A program made the position numbers and the translations under genes. The notes beneath the pieces were generated by a model. The model saw only the letters and a program-made list of their open reading frames with translations, did no database searches and was not told the DNA's origin. Of a stretch of DNA of 64,000 nt, positions 15,728-25,376 are shown piece by piece (the stretch's first letter is position 1; every line of letters starts with the position of its first letter). The stretch is from Anaerococcus lactolyticus ATCC 51172 (GTDB lineage Bacteria > Bacillota > Clostridia > Tissierellales > Peptoniphilaceae). The stretch lies in NCBI RefSeq assembly GCF_000156575.1, contig NZ_GG666044.1, forward strand, positions 192,203 through 256,202, written 5' to 3'.

Positions 15728-17656
15728 TTAAATTACCCCATCTTTTATAAGGAATGCATAATAGTTCCTAATAGTTTTTTCAAAATCTGCTTCTGTCAAA
15801 GTTGAGTAATCGGTTTTCATATATGCTTCTGCCAGCCATTCATCATTATGATCCACCTTTGCAGTTGCACTCAAGCCTTCAACTACTTTTTTATTTCTGT
15901 ATAAGTCTAGCCATTTTTCTTCAATTTTTTTCCATAAAGATTCATCTTCTTTACTAAATTGTTCGACTCTTCCAAGATTTTTTCGCTTTATAAAACCATC
16001 ATCTTTATAATAGCCAAAGAATGTCTCTCTTATACTACCATCAGCCGAAATATGTGGTCTTCCTAATGTAAAAACCATACAACAAGCAGATACTGATGCT
16101 CCAGGGTAAAATACTTCATTAGGTAAGGTAAAAACAGCTTCTAATGTATTGTCTTCTAACATTTTTTCTTTTGCTGATTTTAATATATTATTTGAACCAA
16201 TGGCAGCTGATACAGGTAATAGTATAGCTAACTTTACTTCTTTCTTGGCCTTTCCATCATTTACCCTATTAATATTAATCTTCTTAACACAATCTGAAAT
16301 AAATTCAGCAAACGAAAATCCTTTGCTAGGATCTTCTTTCCCATTTATTTGATTAGGTTTCCAGCCTATTTTGTATTTTCCTGGTATCGTTCTAGGCTTA
16401 GCATTGTAAGGAGGATTCATTAAAACAATATCTGGGTTTGCTTCAATAAAAAATTCCTCACTATCAAATAAAGAAGCTAATTTTATATTGGAGTTACCAT
16501 CACCGTGAATTAACATGTTAGTAGTTGATAAACCAAACGCTGTTTCTTCAATTTCAACACCATATATATTGTTTTTCTTAATATTTTCTTTTAAAATTTG
16601 TTTTTCTGCATCTGTAATTCGTGCTTTATCACAGTCAGCTAACTCCTTAACCATTGCTTGTACTAAAAAAGACCCTGAACCACAAGCACCATCAAATACC
16701 CTTTTATACCTGTCCACTTCTGTTATTCTACACATAAACTCTGTAATATGATCGGGTGTGAATGCTTGATTCTTATCATCTTTCCCTGTGTATTTATTAA
16801 ATGCTATGAAAAATAAATTAAGTATATCTTGACCTTCGTCTGAGTCTTCATCAATATAAGCATAAATATTTTCTAAGATATATGATAGTATTCCTACCCA
16901 ATCCTTTATATCCAAGGCTTTAACTTTTTGATTATTCAATACGTTTTTTTGAAGCAACTCTATCTTCTTTGCTTTATTATCTGATCCATCCAATAAATTC
17001 TCAAGAGTTTCTTTAATTGAACCTATAATTCCAGACGGTTTATTGTAAGACCAATAATCCCTTAACTCTTCTACCGCTTTATCATCAATTGTTATGAAAC
17101 CTCTTTGTTTTACCACATCTTTTATATATAACAAAGAAGAACCGACAAATTGACTTCTTAATTTTTCGGGTATGTCTTTTTTATGTAAAAGTTCGTTAAG
17201 TGCATAGGTGTTTTTTAAAACTTTTTCCCTGTCATTCTGTTTGCTTGCATTGAATAATGAAGTGTAATACTCCATAGTATCGATGACATTTTCATTATTA
17301 AGTAATGTTTCGTCAGATATTTTGTTTTTCCAAATCTTGAATTTATCATTATTTGTATTAGCCAAAATAGCAATTATTTTTTTAGTATTGAATAAAACTT
17401 TTTCTTCATCAACATATTGTCTGAGTTGTTCTTTATCAGATTCAACAAAATCAGCTTTTGTTTCTACTAGAACAACAACTCCTCTTTCTCTATTTTCAAA
17501 TCTAATATCTAGTTTAAAATGATCAGGAGTATATCCTAGTAAATTTACTAGTTTGTCCCTAGAACCAGCTGCTTTAACATATGAGAATTCGCCGCCCTCA
17601 ATATTAGATGTTTTATATTCATTGCCTATTCTATTAACTATATCGTGCCTTTGCAT
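15728..17656 (-). CDS. BcgI-like fused restriction-methyltransferase subunit
   Basis: The 642-aa protein joins an N-terminal nuclease-like region with an N6-adenine methyltransferase. Around residues 48-68 LDIRFENRERGVVVLVETKA shows a PD-(D/E)xK pattern (D then E-T-K). The gamma-type methylase follows: a HsdM-type four-helix region, the SAM motif RVFDGACGSGSFLVQAM near residue 335, and catalytic NPPY near residue 410. No separate HsdR exists. This size and architecture fit the A subunit of BcgI (type IIB), which works with a separate S subunit, here encoded directly downstream. It would both methylate and cleave. Expression appears to start from the palindrome-rich region upstream. Confidence 0.82.
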   Translation of the reverse strand: MQRHDIVNRIGNEYKTSNIEGGEFSYVKAAGSRDKLVNLLGYTPDHFKLDIRFENRERGVVVLVETKADFVESDKEQLRQYVDEEKVLFNTKKIIAILANTNNDKFKIWKNKISDETLLNNENVIDTMEYYTSLFNASKQNDREKVLKNTYALNELLHKKDIPEKLRSQFVGSSLLYIKDVVKQRGFITIDDKAVEELRDYWSYNKPSGIIGSIKETLENLLDGSDNKAKKIELLQKNVLNNQKVKALDIKDWVGILSYILENIYAYIDEDSDEGQDILNLFFIAFNKYTGKDDKNQAFTPDHITEFMCRITEVDRYKRVFDGACGSGSFLVQAMVKELADCDKARITDAEKQILKENIKKNNIYGVEIEETAFGLSTTNMLIHGDGNSNIKLASLFDSEEFFIEANPDIVLMNPPYNAKPRTIPGKYKIGWKPNQINGKEDPSKGFSFAEFISDCVKKININRVNDGKAKKEVKLAILLPVSAAIGSNNILKSAKEKMLEDNTLEAVFTLPNEVFYPGASVSACCMVFTLGRPHISADGSIRETFFGYYKDDGFIKRKNLGRVEQFSKEDESLWKKIEEKWLDLYRNKKVVEGLSATAKVDHNDEWLAEAYMKTDYSTLTEADFEKTIRNYYAFLIKDGVI

Positions 17657-18026
17657 GCTTTCTCCACTCTAATTTATAATCCTGTGTCTATCTCTTATAA
17701 TATACCAATTTTTAACATTTTTTACATACTGAACTTACGACGAAATTCAATTCAAATCATAGATTTTCGGTTGAAATTCGTCTAAGCGTACATTTTCTCG
17801 CATTCAAAATAAGCGTCCTTTAGCATTTGACATAGCAAGTCATTTTATTATACTTACTATATCAAATGCTAAAAGACGCAATGTAAAAAACTACGTTTTT
17901 CTCAATTTTATAAATCCTTGGCAGGATTTTGGCAGGGATCTATATATCAATTCATTTGATTTCATTGACTTTCATCATTTAAAAACGTTGAAATTTAGAG
18001 TTTCCCATTCAAATCATTTTATATAT
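17657..18026. repeat. Element B right end: inverted repeats, 19-bp repeat, integrase remnant
   Basis: No gene is present. An imperfect dyad GACGAAATTCAA (17739-17750) / TTGAAATTCGTC (17771-17782) is followed by a longer one: 17813-17830 against 17862-17879, 17 of 18 paired, extending to 23 bp. The 19-bp repeat at 17918-17936 matches the integrase 3' end. Bases 17937-17990 still resemble the upstream part of that integrase end (TGATTTCATTGACTTTCATC against the int sequence), so a fragment of a second integrase lies between element B and guaA. An extra att-like TTCCCATTCAA lies at 18002-18012. The big hairpin may also end guaA transcription. Confidence 0.65.
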
Positions 18027-19559
18027 TTATTCCCATTCAATTGTTCCTGGTGGTTTGCTGGTTATGTCGTAGACTATTCTGCCTACTCCTTCTACCTCGT
18101 TTATCATTCTGTTTGATAGGGTTTGAAGGAGGTCGTATGGGAGGTTGGCGGCTTCTACTGTCATGGCGTCTGTGGAGGTGACGGCTCTGATGGCTACAAC
18201 GTTGTCGTAGCTTCTGGCGTCGCCTTTTACTCCTACGGTTTTAATTGGGGTCCATACTGTGAAGTATTGCCATATGTCTTCATTTAAGCCGAAGTTTTTA
18301 ACTTCTTCTCTTAGGATGGCGTCGGTTTCTCTGACTATCCTTAGTTTGTCTTCTGTGATGTCTCCCATGACTCTGATGCCGAGGCCTGGTCCTGGGAATG
18401 GTTGGCGCCATACCATGTCGTGTGGGATGCCTATGGCTTCTCCTACGGCTCTTACTTCGTCTTTAAAGAGCATTCTTAGTGGCTCTACTAGACCTTTGAA
18501 GTCCATGTCTTCTGGTAGACCACCTACATTGTGGTGGCTTTTGATGACACTTGCCTTATCTTTTCCAGATTCTATTACGTCTGGGTAGATGGTGCCTTGG
18601 ACTAGGTAGCTTGCTCCACCAATTTTTTTGGCTTCTTCTTCGAATACTTCAACAAAGTGGTTGCCGATTATTTTTCTCTTGGTTTCTGGGTCTGATACTC
18701 CTTTTAGGAGGTCTAAAAATTCTTTAGACTTATCTACCATTTTGACGTTTAGGCCAAGATTTTTGTAGGTTTCCATTACAGATTTGGCTTCATCTTTTCT
18801 GAGTAGTCCATGGTCTACGAAGATACATTGGAGCTTATCTCCGATTGCTTTTGAGACTATGGTTGCTGCAACAGAGCTGTCTACCCCACCTGATAGGCCG
18901 CAGATCATTTTTTCGCCTGCGTATTTATTTTTGATTTCTTCTATAATTTCTGTGGCGAAGTCTGCCATTTTCCAAGTTTTTTCTGCCTGGCATATGTTTA
19001 ATACGAAGTTTTCTAAGATTTCCCTGCCATATTCAGAATGAACTACTTCTGGGTGAAATTGCACAGAATAGATTTGCTTTTTATCATTTTCCATGGCTGC
19101 AATTTCTGTATTTGCTGTCTTTGCTGTTGCCTTAAAGCCATCAGCAATTTTTGCTACCCTATCTCTATGGTTCATCCAGATTATTGATTCTTCTGGAATA
19201 TTTTTGAATAGTTCTGAATTTGTGTCTACTTGTAATTCTGTTTTTCCATATTCTGCGAGGTTTGGTGTTTCAACTTCCCCACCAAATACAAAGTTTATAA
19301 ATTGGTGACCATAGCAGATACCCAATACTGGTACTCCTAGGTCAAAGATTTTCTCATCTGCCCTTGGGCTTTCTTCGTTGTTTACTGATTGTGGACCACC
19401 TGTTAGGATTATTCCTGCAAGATTGTTTAAATCAAGATCTTTAAGGTCGGTGTCGCATTCGTGTAGTTCTGCAAATACACCCATTTCCCTAACACGTCTT
19501 ACAATTAGTTGGTCATACTGACCACCAAAATTTAATACTAGGATTTTTTCTTTTGACAT
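18027..19559 (-). CDS. guaA: GMP synthase (glutamine-hydrolysing)
   Basis: The 510-aa enzyme converts XMP to GMP with glutamine and ATP. The class I amidotransferase domain carries VLNFGGQYDQ at the start, nucleophile Cys in VLGICYGHQF and HPE in VQFHPEVVHS. The ATP-pyrophosphatase domain has the P-loop GLSGGVDSSV, and the dimerisation domain ends KPPGTIEWE. The start at 19559 is chosen because it begins MSKEKILVLN after GGGAAG, and a longer in-frame extension would overlap the upstream gene. It is the last gene of the long leftward operon. Its 3' end, still intact, is the integration site of element B. Confidence 0.98.
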   Translation of the reverse strand: MSKEKILVLNFGGQYDQLIVRRVREMGVFAELHECDTDLKDLDLNNLAGIILTGGPQSVNNEESPRADEKIFDLGVPVLGICYGHQFINFVFGGEVETPNLAEYGKTELQVDTNSELFKNIPEESIIWMNHRDRVAKIADGFKATAKTANTEIAAMENDKKQIYSVQFHPEVVHSEYGREILENFVLNICQAEKTWKMADFATEIIEEIKNKYAGEKMICGLSGGVDSSVAATIVSKAIGDKLQCIFVDHGLLRKDEAKSVMETYKNLGLNVKMVDKSKEFLDLLKGVSDPETKRKIIGNHFVEVFEEEAKKIGGASYLVQGTIYPDVIESGKDKASVIKSHHNVGGLPEDMDFKGLVEPLRMLFKDEVRAVGEAIGIPHDMVWRQPFPGPGLGIRVMGDITEDKLRIVRETDAILREEVKNFGLNEDIWQYFTVWTPIKTVGVKGDARSYDNVVAIRAVTSTDAMTVEAANLPYDLLQTLSNRMINEVEGVGRIVYDITSKPPGTIEWE

Positions 19560-19578
19560 AGTCTTCCCTTCTTGAGTC

Positions 19579-20409
19579 TTAGCTCTTTTCTTCCCTTTCC
19601 TCTGGGAATTTTTCAAAGTAATATTCGATAATTTCTGTAGCTGTTTGTTCGATTGTATTTTCTGTTACATCTATTACCTTGCAATCAAGGTCTTTGAAGA
19701 CCTCCATGGCATAGTCAAGTTCGTATTTGATTCTTTCCTTGTCAAAATACTTACTTTCTCCCATTAGACCAAGTGTTTTTGTCCTTTGAGACCTGATGTT
19801 AGAAAGTTTATCTGGATCAATTACAAGACCTATTACCCTGTCAGGATCAACCTCGAATAGTTCTTGAGGGATTTCTGATTCTGGCAAGAGGGGTAGGTTT
19901 GATACCTTGAAATTTTTAGTGGCTAGGATCATGGTTGTGGGAGTTTTTGATGTTCTGGATACGCCAACTAAGACTATATCAGAGTCCAAAAATCCCCTTG
20001 GATCCTTTCCATCATCATATTTAATAGCAAATTCTATAGCATTTATCATATTGAAATAGCCGGTAGATAGGGTCCTTGTGAGACCCGGTTGCCTGATTGC
20101 CTTCATGCCTGTCAATTCTTCAAATTTATTTATACCATAGGAGAGGATGTCAAGCACAATTATATTTTCTTTTTTTGCCCTAGCTCTTAGGTGGAGGGCT
20201 AGGTCCTTATTCGCTATTGTCATTACAATTACAGATTCCTTATCTAGGCCATCCATAATTATATCTAGCTCAGCCTTACTACTTATATCCGGTTTTCTAA
20301 TTACCCTTGTTTCTAGGTCTGGAAATTGGCTGGTAACGGATTTTATATAGTTGATTGCAGTCTCTCCTGTCGAATCACTTATAATTACAATCGTTAAAAC
20401 ATCTTCCAT
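19579..20409 (-). CDS. ppsR: PPDK/PEP synthase regulatory kinase-phosphorylase (DUF299)
   Basis: The 276-aa protein belongs to the bifunctional regulators that phosphorylate and dephosphorylate pyruvate,phosphate dikinase or PEP synthase. It begins with a Rossmann-like VIISDSTGETA and carries the P-loop GVSRTSKTPTT around residue 150, then RVIGLVIDPDKL. B. subtilis YqfL lies in the same glyS-proximal context. ATG at 20409 follows AGGAG by six bases and is preferred over the GTG one codon earlier. It sits 9 bases after glyS and 19 before guaA. No target kinase is in the window. Confidence 0.9.
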   Translation of the reverse strand: MEDVLTIVIISDSTGETAINYIKSVTSQFPDLETRVIRKPDISSKAELDIIMDGLDKESVIVMTIANKDLALHLRARAKKENIIVLDILSYGINKFEELTGMKAIRQPGLTRTLSTGYFNMINAIEFAIKYDDGKDPRGFLDSDIVLVGVSRTSKTPTTMILATKNFKVSNLPLLPESEIPQELFEVDPDRVIGLVIDPDKLSNIRSQRTKTLGLMGESKYFDKERIKYELDYAMEVFKDLDCKVIDVTENTIEQTATEIIEYYFEKFPEEREEKS

Positions 20410-20418
20410 CACTATCTC

Positions 20419-22482
20419 CTATCTTACTATCTCAGAAATATCAAAAATTTTAGCCATTCTTCTCTTGAGTAAGTTTAGCATGGCTAGCCTATTATTTTTA
20501 ACTTCTTCATTGTCTACATTTATCATTGTGTTGTCTAGATAGTCATTTCCTACTAAGCTTGTGGCTTGGATATTTTCTAATTCTTTCTTATAGTCAGCGC
20601 TGCTTACAAGACCAAAGTTTTCGAGTTTTGTTATTTCCTCGTAGAATTTTCTTTCAAGGTCTGTTTCAAGGAGGTCTTCTCTGATTTCTCTATCTTCACT
20701 TTCCTTGGTTAGGTTGTTTATCCTAATTAAATATGAAAGCGAATCATCATTTTCTCCTATGAAGTCGCTGACAGCCTTAACTTTTTCACTCATTTTCAAA
20801 ATATTTGTGAAGTTTGTATTTATTACTGAATTTACGATATCATACCTGTAGCCATCATCTAATAGCTTGTTTTTAAGCCTATCTTTGATGAAGGTTAGGG
20901 TCTCATCCATGGTTTTATCGTAGTCAAAGGCTAGGGCGTTAATCTCTGTATAAACCAAAAGAGCCTCAGCTATTAACTTTTTGATATCAACGTCGATACC
21001 ATTTTCTAAGATTATATTAATTATTCCAAGGGCTGCCCTTCTTAAACCGAATGGGTCACGACTACCTGTTACATAATTTTCTATAGCATAAAGACCAACT
21101 ATGGAGTCCATCTTATCAGCTATGGCAAGTAGGATGCCTACTACAGATTTAGGTGTCTCTGAATTTTGGTTTTTAGGTAGGTATTGTTCCTTGATAGCTG
21201 TGGCTACTCTTTGGTTTTCGCCAGAATTTAGGGCGTAGATTGCACCCATAGTTCCCTGAAGCTCAGTAAATTCTACAACCATCCTTGTTACAAGGTCTGC
21301 CTTTGACAAGTAGGCTGCTCTTTTAGCATCTTCTGCTATATCGTCACCAAGACTTAGTTCTTTTTGATAGCTTGTCGCAAGCTCAACAAGTCTTTTTGTT
21401 TTCTGACCCATATTGCCAAGGCCTTCAAAAAATACAAGGTTATCAAGGTCTTTAACATAAGATTCTAATGTATTAGCTGCATCTAGGTCATAGAAGAATT
21501 TAGCATCTTCAAGCCTTGCAACTAAAACTTTTTTATTTCCTTCAATTACATTTTGACTTTCATAGTCATCCCCATTTCTGACTAGGCAGAAATAAGGAAG
21601 AAGTTTTTTCTTATCATCAAGGATAGGAAAATATCTTTGGTGGTCCTTCATAGGAGTAGTAATTACTTCCCTAGGTAGTTCTAGGTAGGAATGATCAATT
21701 TCACCAACTAGGACTGTAGGATATTCAACGATATTTACTACCTCATCTAGGAGGTCTTCGTCTTTCATATATTCACCACCAACTTGGCTAGATACAGAAT
21801 TTAGCCCCTTAAGGATAATATCTCTTCTGTCCTTACCCCTTAGAATTACGTAATTTTCTTTTAGTTTTGCTTCATATTCTGAAATGTTTTCTATAACAAT
21901 CTTATCAGAGCCAAGTGTCCTGTGACCCTTAGTAATGTTACCTACTTCAATGCCTTCAGCATCAAAATCGAGAACCTTATCATCCAATAATGAAACAAAC
22001 CACCTGATTGGTCTGGCCCATCTGATTGACTTACCTCCCCACCTCATTGATCTTGGGAAAGAAATTGATTTTACAATTTCATAGACATTTTCTTTTAGGA
22101 TTTCCTCTAAGGACTTGCTTTTTTCCTTCTTTTCAACAAAGACGTAGTCTTCGCCCTTTTGCTCTTTGATAATCACATCAGAAAGCTCTGCCTTTTGGCC
22201 CTTAAGGAAGCCAAGAAGAGCTCTTGATGGATTATTATCCTCATCATAGGCAATCTTTGCACTTGGTCCCCTAACAGAAATCACTTCTTGCTGGGCAGTT
22301 TCTGCCACGTTTTTTAAAAGGACCATAAATCTTCTTGGGGTAGATTCGATTTCTACATCTTCGTAGGATAATTTATTTTCAGATAAAAGTTTTTCAAATT
22401 TTTCCTTTAATTGGATTTTGGTATTTTTGACATAATCTGAAGGTATTTCTTCTACTCCAATTTCTAATAGGTAATTATGCAT
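20419..22482 (-). CDS. glyS: Glycyl-tRNA synthetase beta subunit
   Basis: The 687-aa subunit of the alpha2beta2 bacterial GlyRS opens [18 protein letters not shown], the family signature (LLEIGTEELP), and includes [13 protein letters not shown], the HD-like [20 protein letters not shown] and [15 protein letters not shown]. The beta subunit carries tRNA recognition and works only with GlyQ, encoded immediately upstream and overlapping it by 8 bases. Length is normal. Confidence 0.98.
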   Translation of the reverse strand: MHNYLLEIGVEEIPSDYVKNTKIQLKEKFEKLLSENKLSYEDVEIESTPRRFMVLLKNVAETAQQEVISVRGPSAKIAYDEDNNPSRALLGFLKGQKAELSDVIIKEQKGEDYVFVEKKEKSKSLEEILKENVYEIVKSISFPRSMRWGGKSIRWARPIRWFVSLLDDKVLDFDAEGIEVGNITKGHRTLGSDKIVIENISEYEAKLKENYVILRGKDRRDIILKGLNSVSSQVGGEYMKDEDLLDEVVNIVEYPTVLVGEIDHSYLELPREVITTPMKDHQRYFPILDDKKKLLPYFCLVRNGDDYESQNVIEGNKKVLVARLEDAKFFYDLDAANTLESYVKDLDNLVFFEGLGNMGQKTKRLVELATSYQKELSLGDDIAEDAKRAAYLSKADLVTRMVVEFTELQGTMGAIYALNSGENQRVATAIKEQYLPKNQNSETPKSVVGILLAIADKMDSIVGLYAIENYVTGSRDPFGLRRAALGIINIILENGIDVDIKKLIAEALLVYTEINALAFDYDKTMDETLTFIKDRLKNKLLDDGYRYDIVNSVINTNFTNILKMSEKVKAVSDFIGENDDSLSYLIRINNLTKESEDREIREDLLETDLERKFYEEITKLENFGLVSSADYKKELENIQATSLVGNDYLDNTMINVDNEEVKNNRLAMLNLLKRRMAKIFDISEIVR

Positions 22483-23356
22483 GCTTTTCCTTTCTTAAGA
22501 GAGGGAAGCCAAGCTCTTCTCTTTTTTCAATGTATTTTTGGGCTACTAGACTTGATATGTCTCTAACTCTTTTGATATAGTGGTTTCTTTCTGAAACAGA
22601 AATTGCTCCCTTGGCATCAAGGGTATTAAAGGTGTGGCTGGTTTTTAGAACATTATCATAGGCTGGATAAATCAAACCAAGCTCAATTAACCTTTCTGCT
22701 TCTTTTTCATAAATATTAAATAAGGTTTCTAGGGTTTCATTATCCGCATCTTCGAAAGAATATTTTGAATTTTCATATTCTGGAAGTTTGAAAACATCAC
22801 CGTAGGTTAGGTTTTCTGACCATTTAATGTCATAAACATTATCAACGTCTTGAAGGTACATACAAATTCTTTCAAGGCCAATGGTAATCTCCCCACTTTC
22901 AAGGGCACAGTTGATACCACCTACTTGTTGGAAATATGTAAATTGGGTAATTTCCATTCCATCAAGCCATACTTCCCAACCAAGTCCCCAAGCACCGAGG
23001 GTTGGAGATTCCCAGTTGTCTTCAACAAACCTAATATCGTGTTTTTTTGGATCTATGCCTATGGTTTCAAGACATTTTAGGTATAAATCTTGGATATTAG
23101 ATGGAGTTGGTTTTAACAAAATTTGCATCTGGTGGTGTTGGTAAAGCCTGTTTGGGTTTTCCCCGTACCTACCATCTGCAGGTCTTCTGGATGGTTCAAC
23201 ATAGCAAACCTTCCATGGTTCAGGACCAAGAGCCCTTAAAAATGTGTGAGGGTTCATAGTTCCTGCACCCTTTTCGATGTCGTATGGAATCATGACCGAA
23301 CAACCTTGTTCTTTCCAATACTCCTCTAGTTTTAATATTAAATCTTCAAAGTACAT
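22475..23356 (-). CDS. glyQ: Glycyl-tRNA synthetase alpha subunit
   Basis: The 293-aa catalytic subunit of class II GlyRS forms glycyl-adenylate. It has [20 protein letters not shown] and the family block [17 protein letters not shown], then [20 protein letters not shown] and FTYFQQVGG. The gene overlaps recO by 11 bases upstream and glyS by 8 downstream, so recO-glyQ-glyS are co-translated. No T-box leader is possible directly ahead because the 5' end lies within recO. Confidence 0.98.
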   Translation of the reverse strand: MYFEDLILKLEEYWKEQGCSVMIPYDIEKGAGTMNPHTFLRALGPEPWKVCYVEPSRRPADGRYGENPNRLYQHHQMQILLKPTPSNIQDLYLKCLETIGIDPKKHDIRFVEDNWESPTLGAWGLGWEVWLDGMEITQFTYFQQVGGINCALESGEITIGLERICMYLQDVDNVYDIKWSENLTYGDVFKLPEYENSKYSFEDADNETLETLFNIYEKEAERLIELGLIYPAYDNVLKTSHTFNTLDAKGAISVSERNHYIKRVRDISSLVAQKYIEKREELGFPLLRKEKHA

Positions 23357-24122
23357 TTACATTCCTTTCGAGCGCCTTTTTGACCCATTCAAGCGACGGA
23401 TAGGTCGCAAGGTCTAGGTTTTTTAGGCAATAGTCTATTATTATTTTGCCAATTTTTGGATAAGCTTCTACCAATTTTATATCTTCAAGTTCTTCAGATT
23501 TTGTATAAAGAAGCTTATTGAAATACACAAATTCTTCATAGGTCATAAAGACCCTATCAAAAATCTGATCTTTACACTCATCACAAATTGCTGATGACTC
23601 ACTTGGTGAAAAATACAAGTATTTACCCCTTATATTTTTACCACATATGCCACAAGTTTTAAAGTTTGGTTTGAAACCTGAAAATGAAATATATTTTAGA
23701 AGAAAGCCTAAAAATATATTCACTTGGTTTTTTTTCGCCTCTTCGAAGGCATCAAAGCTATTTGTAAGGAGGGTAAAAACCGTTCCGATCTGGATATGAT
23801 CAATAGTCCTAAGTAATAAATCGCAGATTGCAGATTTATATAATATTATATCAAAATTTTTATTTGATTTGTAGTAGGGATTTAAAACAATTCCCTCCCT
23901 CAAACCATAAAATTCCTTGCCGGACTTATATAGGTCAAAGGAAGCTAGGATAAACCTGGTTGTAAGGGCTAAGTTTTTAGAATTTTTCTTTAAAACACCC
24001 TGGCAAGATATGGAAATTTTGCCCATGGTTTCTGTGAAAACTTCGATAATTTTGGAAGATTCCTTGTAATTAAATTCCCTGAGGACTATGCCCCTTATAT
24101 TCTTAAGGTCTGCCGTAGCCAA
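23346..24122 (-). CDS. recO: DNA repair protein RecO
   Basis: The 258-aa protein has an N-terminal OB fold ([20 protein letters not shown]), then the GLREG block and a central helical region. A zinc-binding motif CGICGKN ... AICDECK lies around residues 155-180. RecO loads RecA on SSB-coated single-strand DNA with RecR. Its start lies within the era 3' end (20-base overlap), and the era-recO-glyQ order matches many Firmicutes. Confidence 0.93.
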   Translation of the reverse strand: MATADLKNIRGIVLREFNYKESSKIIEVFTETMGKISISCQGVLKKNSKNLALTTRFILASFDLYKSGKEFYGLREGIVLNPYYKSNKNFDIILYKSAICDLLLRTIDHIQIGTVFTLLTNSFDAFEEAKKNQVNIFLGFLLKYISFSGFKPNFKTCGICGKNIRGKYLYFSPSESSAICDECKDQIFDRVFMTYEEFVYFNKLLYTKSEELEDIKLVEAYPKIGKIIIDYCLKNLDLATYPSLEWVKKALERNVNVL

Positions 24123-24990
24123 ACCTATCCACCAACTTTTCTTTCTTGCGCCAATCTTTTTCTACCTTGACCCAAAGCTGGAGATTGACCTTGCTATCTA
24201 AAAAGGTCTCTATCTCGCTTCTTGCGTCAATGCCGATTTGCTTTATCATTTTACCGTTTTTGCCGATAACAATCTGCTTATGAGAATTTTTTTCCACAAT
24301 GATTGTTGCCCTTATATCTATTAGAGGCTTGTCATCTCTCTGTTTAAAATCATCAATCCTAACTGCAAGACCATGAGGGACCTCTTCTGAAAGAAGTCTT
24401 AGGGCCTTTTCCCTGATGATTTCCGAAACCACAAACCTCTCGGTCTTGTCGGTGATCATGTCCCTGTCATAGTAGGCCGGGCCATCATCTAGGTAGGATT
24501 TTACCCCATCTATATAGGTGTGCACATTGGTATCGTCCAAGGCGGAAATGGCTATTATTTTATCAAAAAGTCCCACCTCTTCATAAAGATTTTTTATCTC
24601 TTCAATTTCCTCTTCATTTAAAAGGTCGATTTTATTTATAAGAAGAATTATAGGAACTCTGACTTTTCTAAGTTCGTCAATTATCATCTGATCAAGCTTG
24701 CCAATCTCCTTAGACTCATCAACCACATAGGTTACGACGTCTGATTCATTTAAGGAATCCTTAGAAAAACTTAAAAGTCTTTCTTGAAGAACATTTCTTG
24801 GCTTTTGGATGCCAGGCGTATCTATAAAAATAAGCTGGCTATCTTCGTCGTTATATATTATATTTATCTTATCTCTGGTAGTTTGAGGCTTATTTGAAAT
24901 GATGGAAATCTTCTCTTTTAGAATTTTTTCCATAAGAGTCGATTTGCCAACATTTGCCCTACCAACTACTGATATAAATCCTGATTTCAT
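24103..24990 (-). CDS. era: GTPase Era
   Basis: The 295-aa protein has GTPase motifs G1 GRANVGKSTL, G3 DTPG (IFIDTPGIQKPRNVLQERL) and G4 NKID, then a C-terminal KH domain with the loop VIGKNGKMIKQIG. Era binds the 3' end of 16S rRNA and assists 30S assembly. Its start overlaps the cdd stop by 4 bases. Length is normal. Confidence 0.97.
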   Translation of the reverse strand: MKSGFISVVGRANVGKSTLMEKILKEKISIISNKPQTTRDKINIIYNDEDSQLIFIDTPGIQKPRNVLQERLLSFSKDSLNESDVVTYVVDESKEIGKLDQMIIDELRKVRVPIILLINKIDLLNEEEIEEIKNLYEEVGLFDKIIAISALDDTNVHTYIDGVKSYLDDGPAYYDRDMITDKTERFVVSEIIREKALRLLSEEVPHGLAVRIDDFKQRDDKPLIDIRATIIVEKNSHKQIVIGKNGKMIKQIGIDARSEIETFLDSKVNLQLWVKVEKDWRKKEKLVDRFGYGRP

Positions 24991-25376
24991 TCTAAATCCT
25001 TTTTACTAAAACTTTCTGGCAAGAGGTCTTCGATGGTATAAGTCTTGTAGTTTTCAGAATCCTTTGCCACAACTATCCTCGTATCACCATCTGCAAATTC
25101 TCTTATAAATTGTCTGCAAACTCCACATGGATAGGTGTAGTCACTATCGCCAGTTATCACTATGTAGGCAAAATCTCTTTCCCCCTGGGTAATGGCTGTA
25201 GAAAGAGCATTTCTTTCAGCGCAAAGACTTGGAGAATAGGCAGCATTTTCTACATTTACACCCTCAAAAATCTTGCCTGACTTAGTCATTACGACACAAG
25301 CCACATGGAAATTTGAGTAGGGTGCATAGGCCCTTTCCTTAAGGTCTAAGGCTTTTTTTATTAAATCCTTAATCAT
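24987..25376 (-). CDS. cdd: Cytidine deaminase
   Basis: This 129-aa tetrameric zinc enzyme deaminates cytidine and deoxycytidine for pyrimidine salvage. The catalytic CAERNAL (zinc Cys and Glu) and PCGVCRQ motifs are present, preceded by YAPYSNFHV. It lies between the dgkA-PAP2 fusion and era with 4-base overlaps on both sides, as in the B. subtilis dgkA-cdd-era order. Confidence 0.96.
   Translation of the reverse strand: MIKDLIKKALDLKERAYAPYSNFHVACVVMTKSGKIFEGVNVENAAYSPSLCAERNALSTAITQGERDFAYIVITGDSDYTYPCGVCRQFIREFADGDTRIVVAKDSENYKTYTIEDLLPESFSKKDLE

Noticed and set aside
23340-23400. T-box leader for glyQS
   Set aside because: glyQ overlaps recO, leaving no room, and no T-box sequence is visible.
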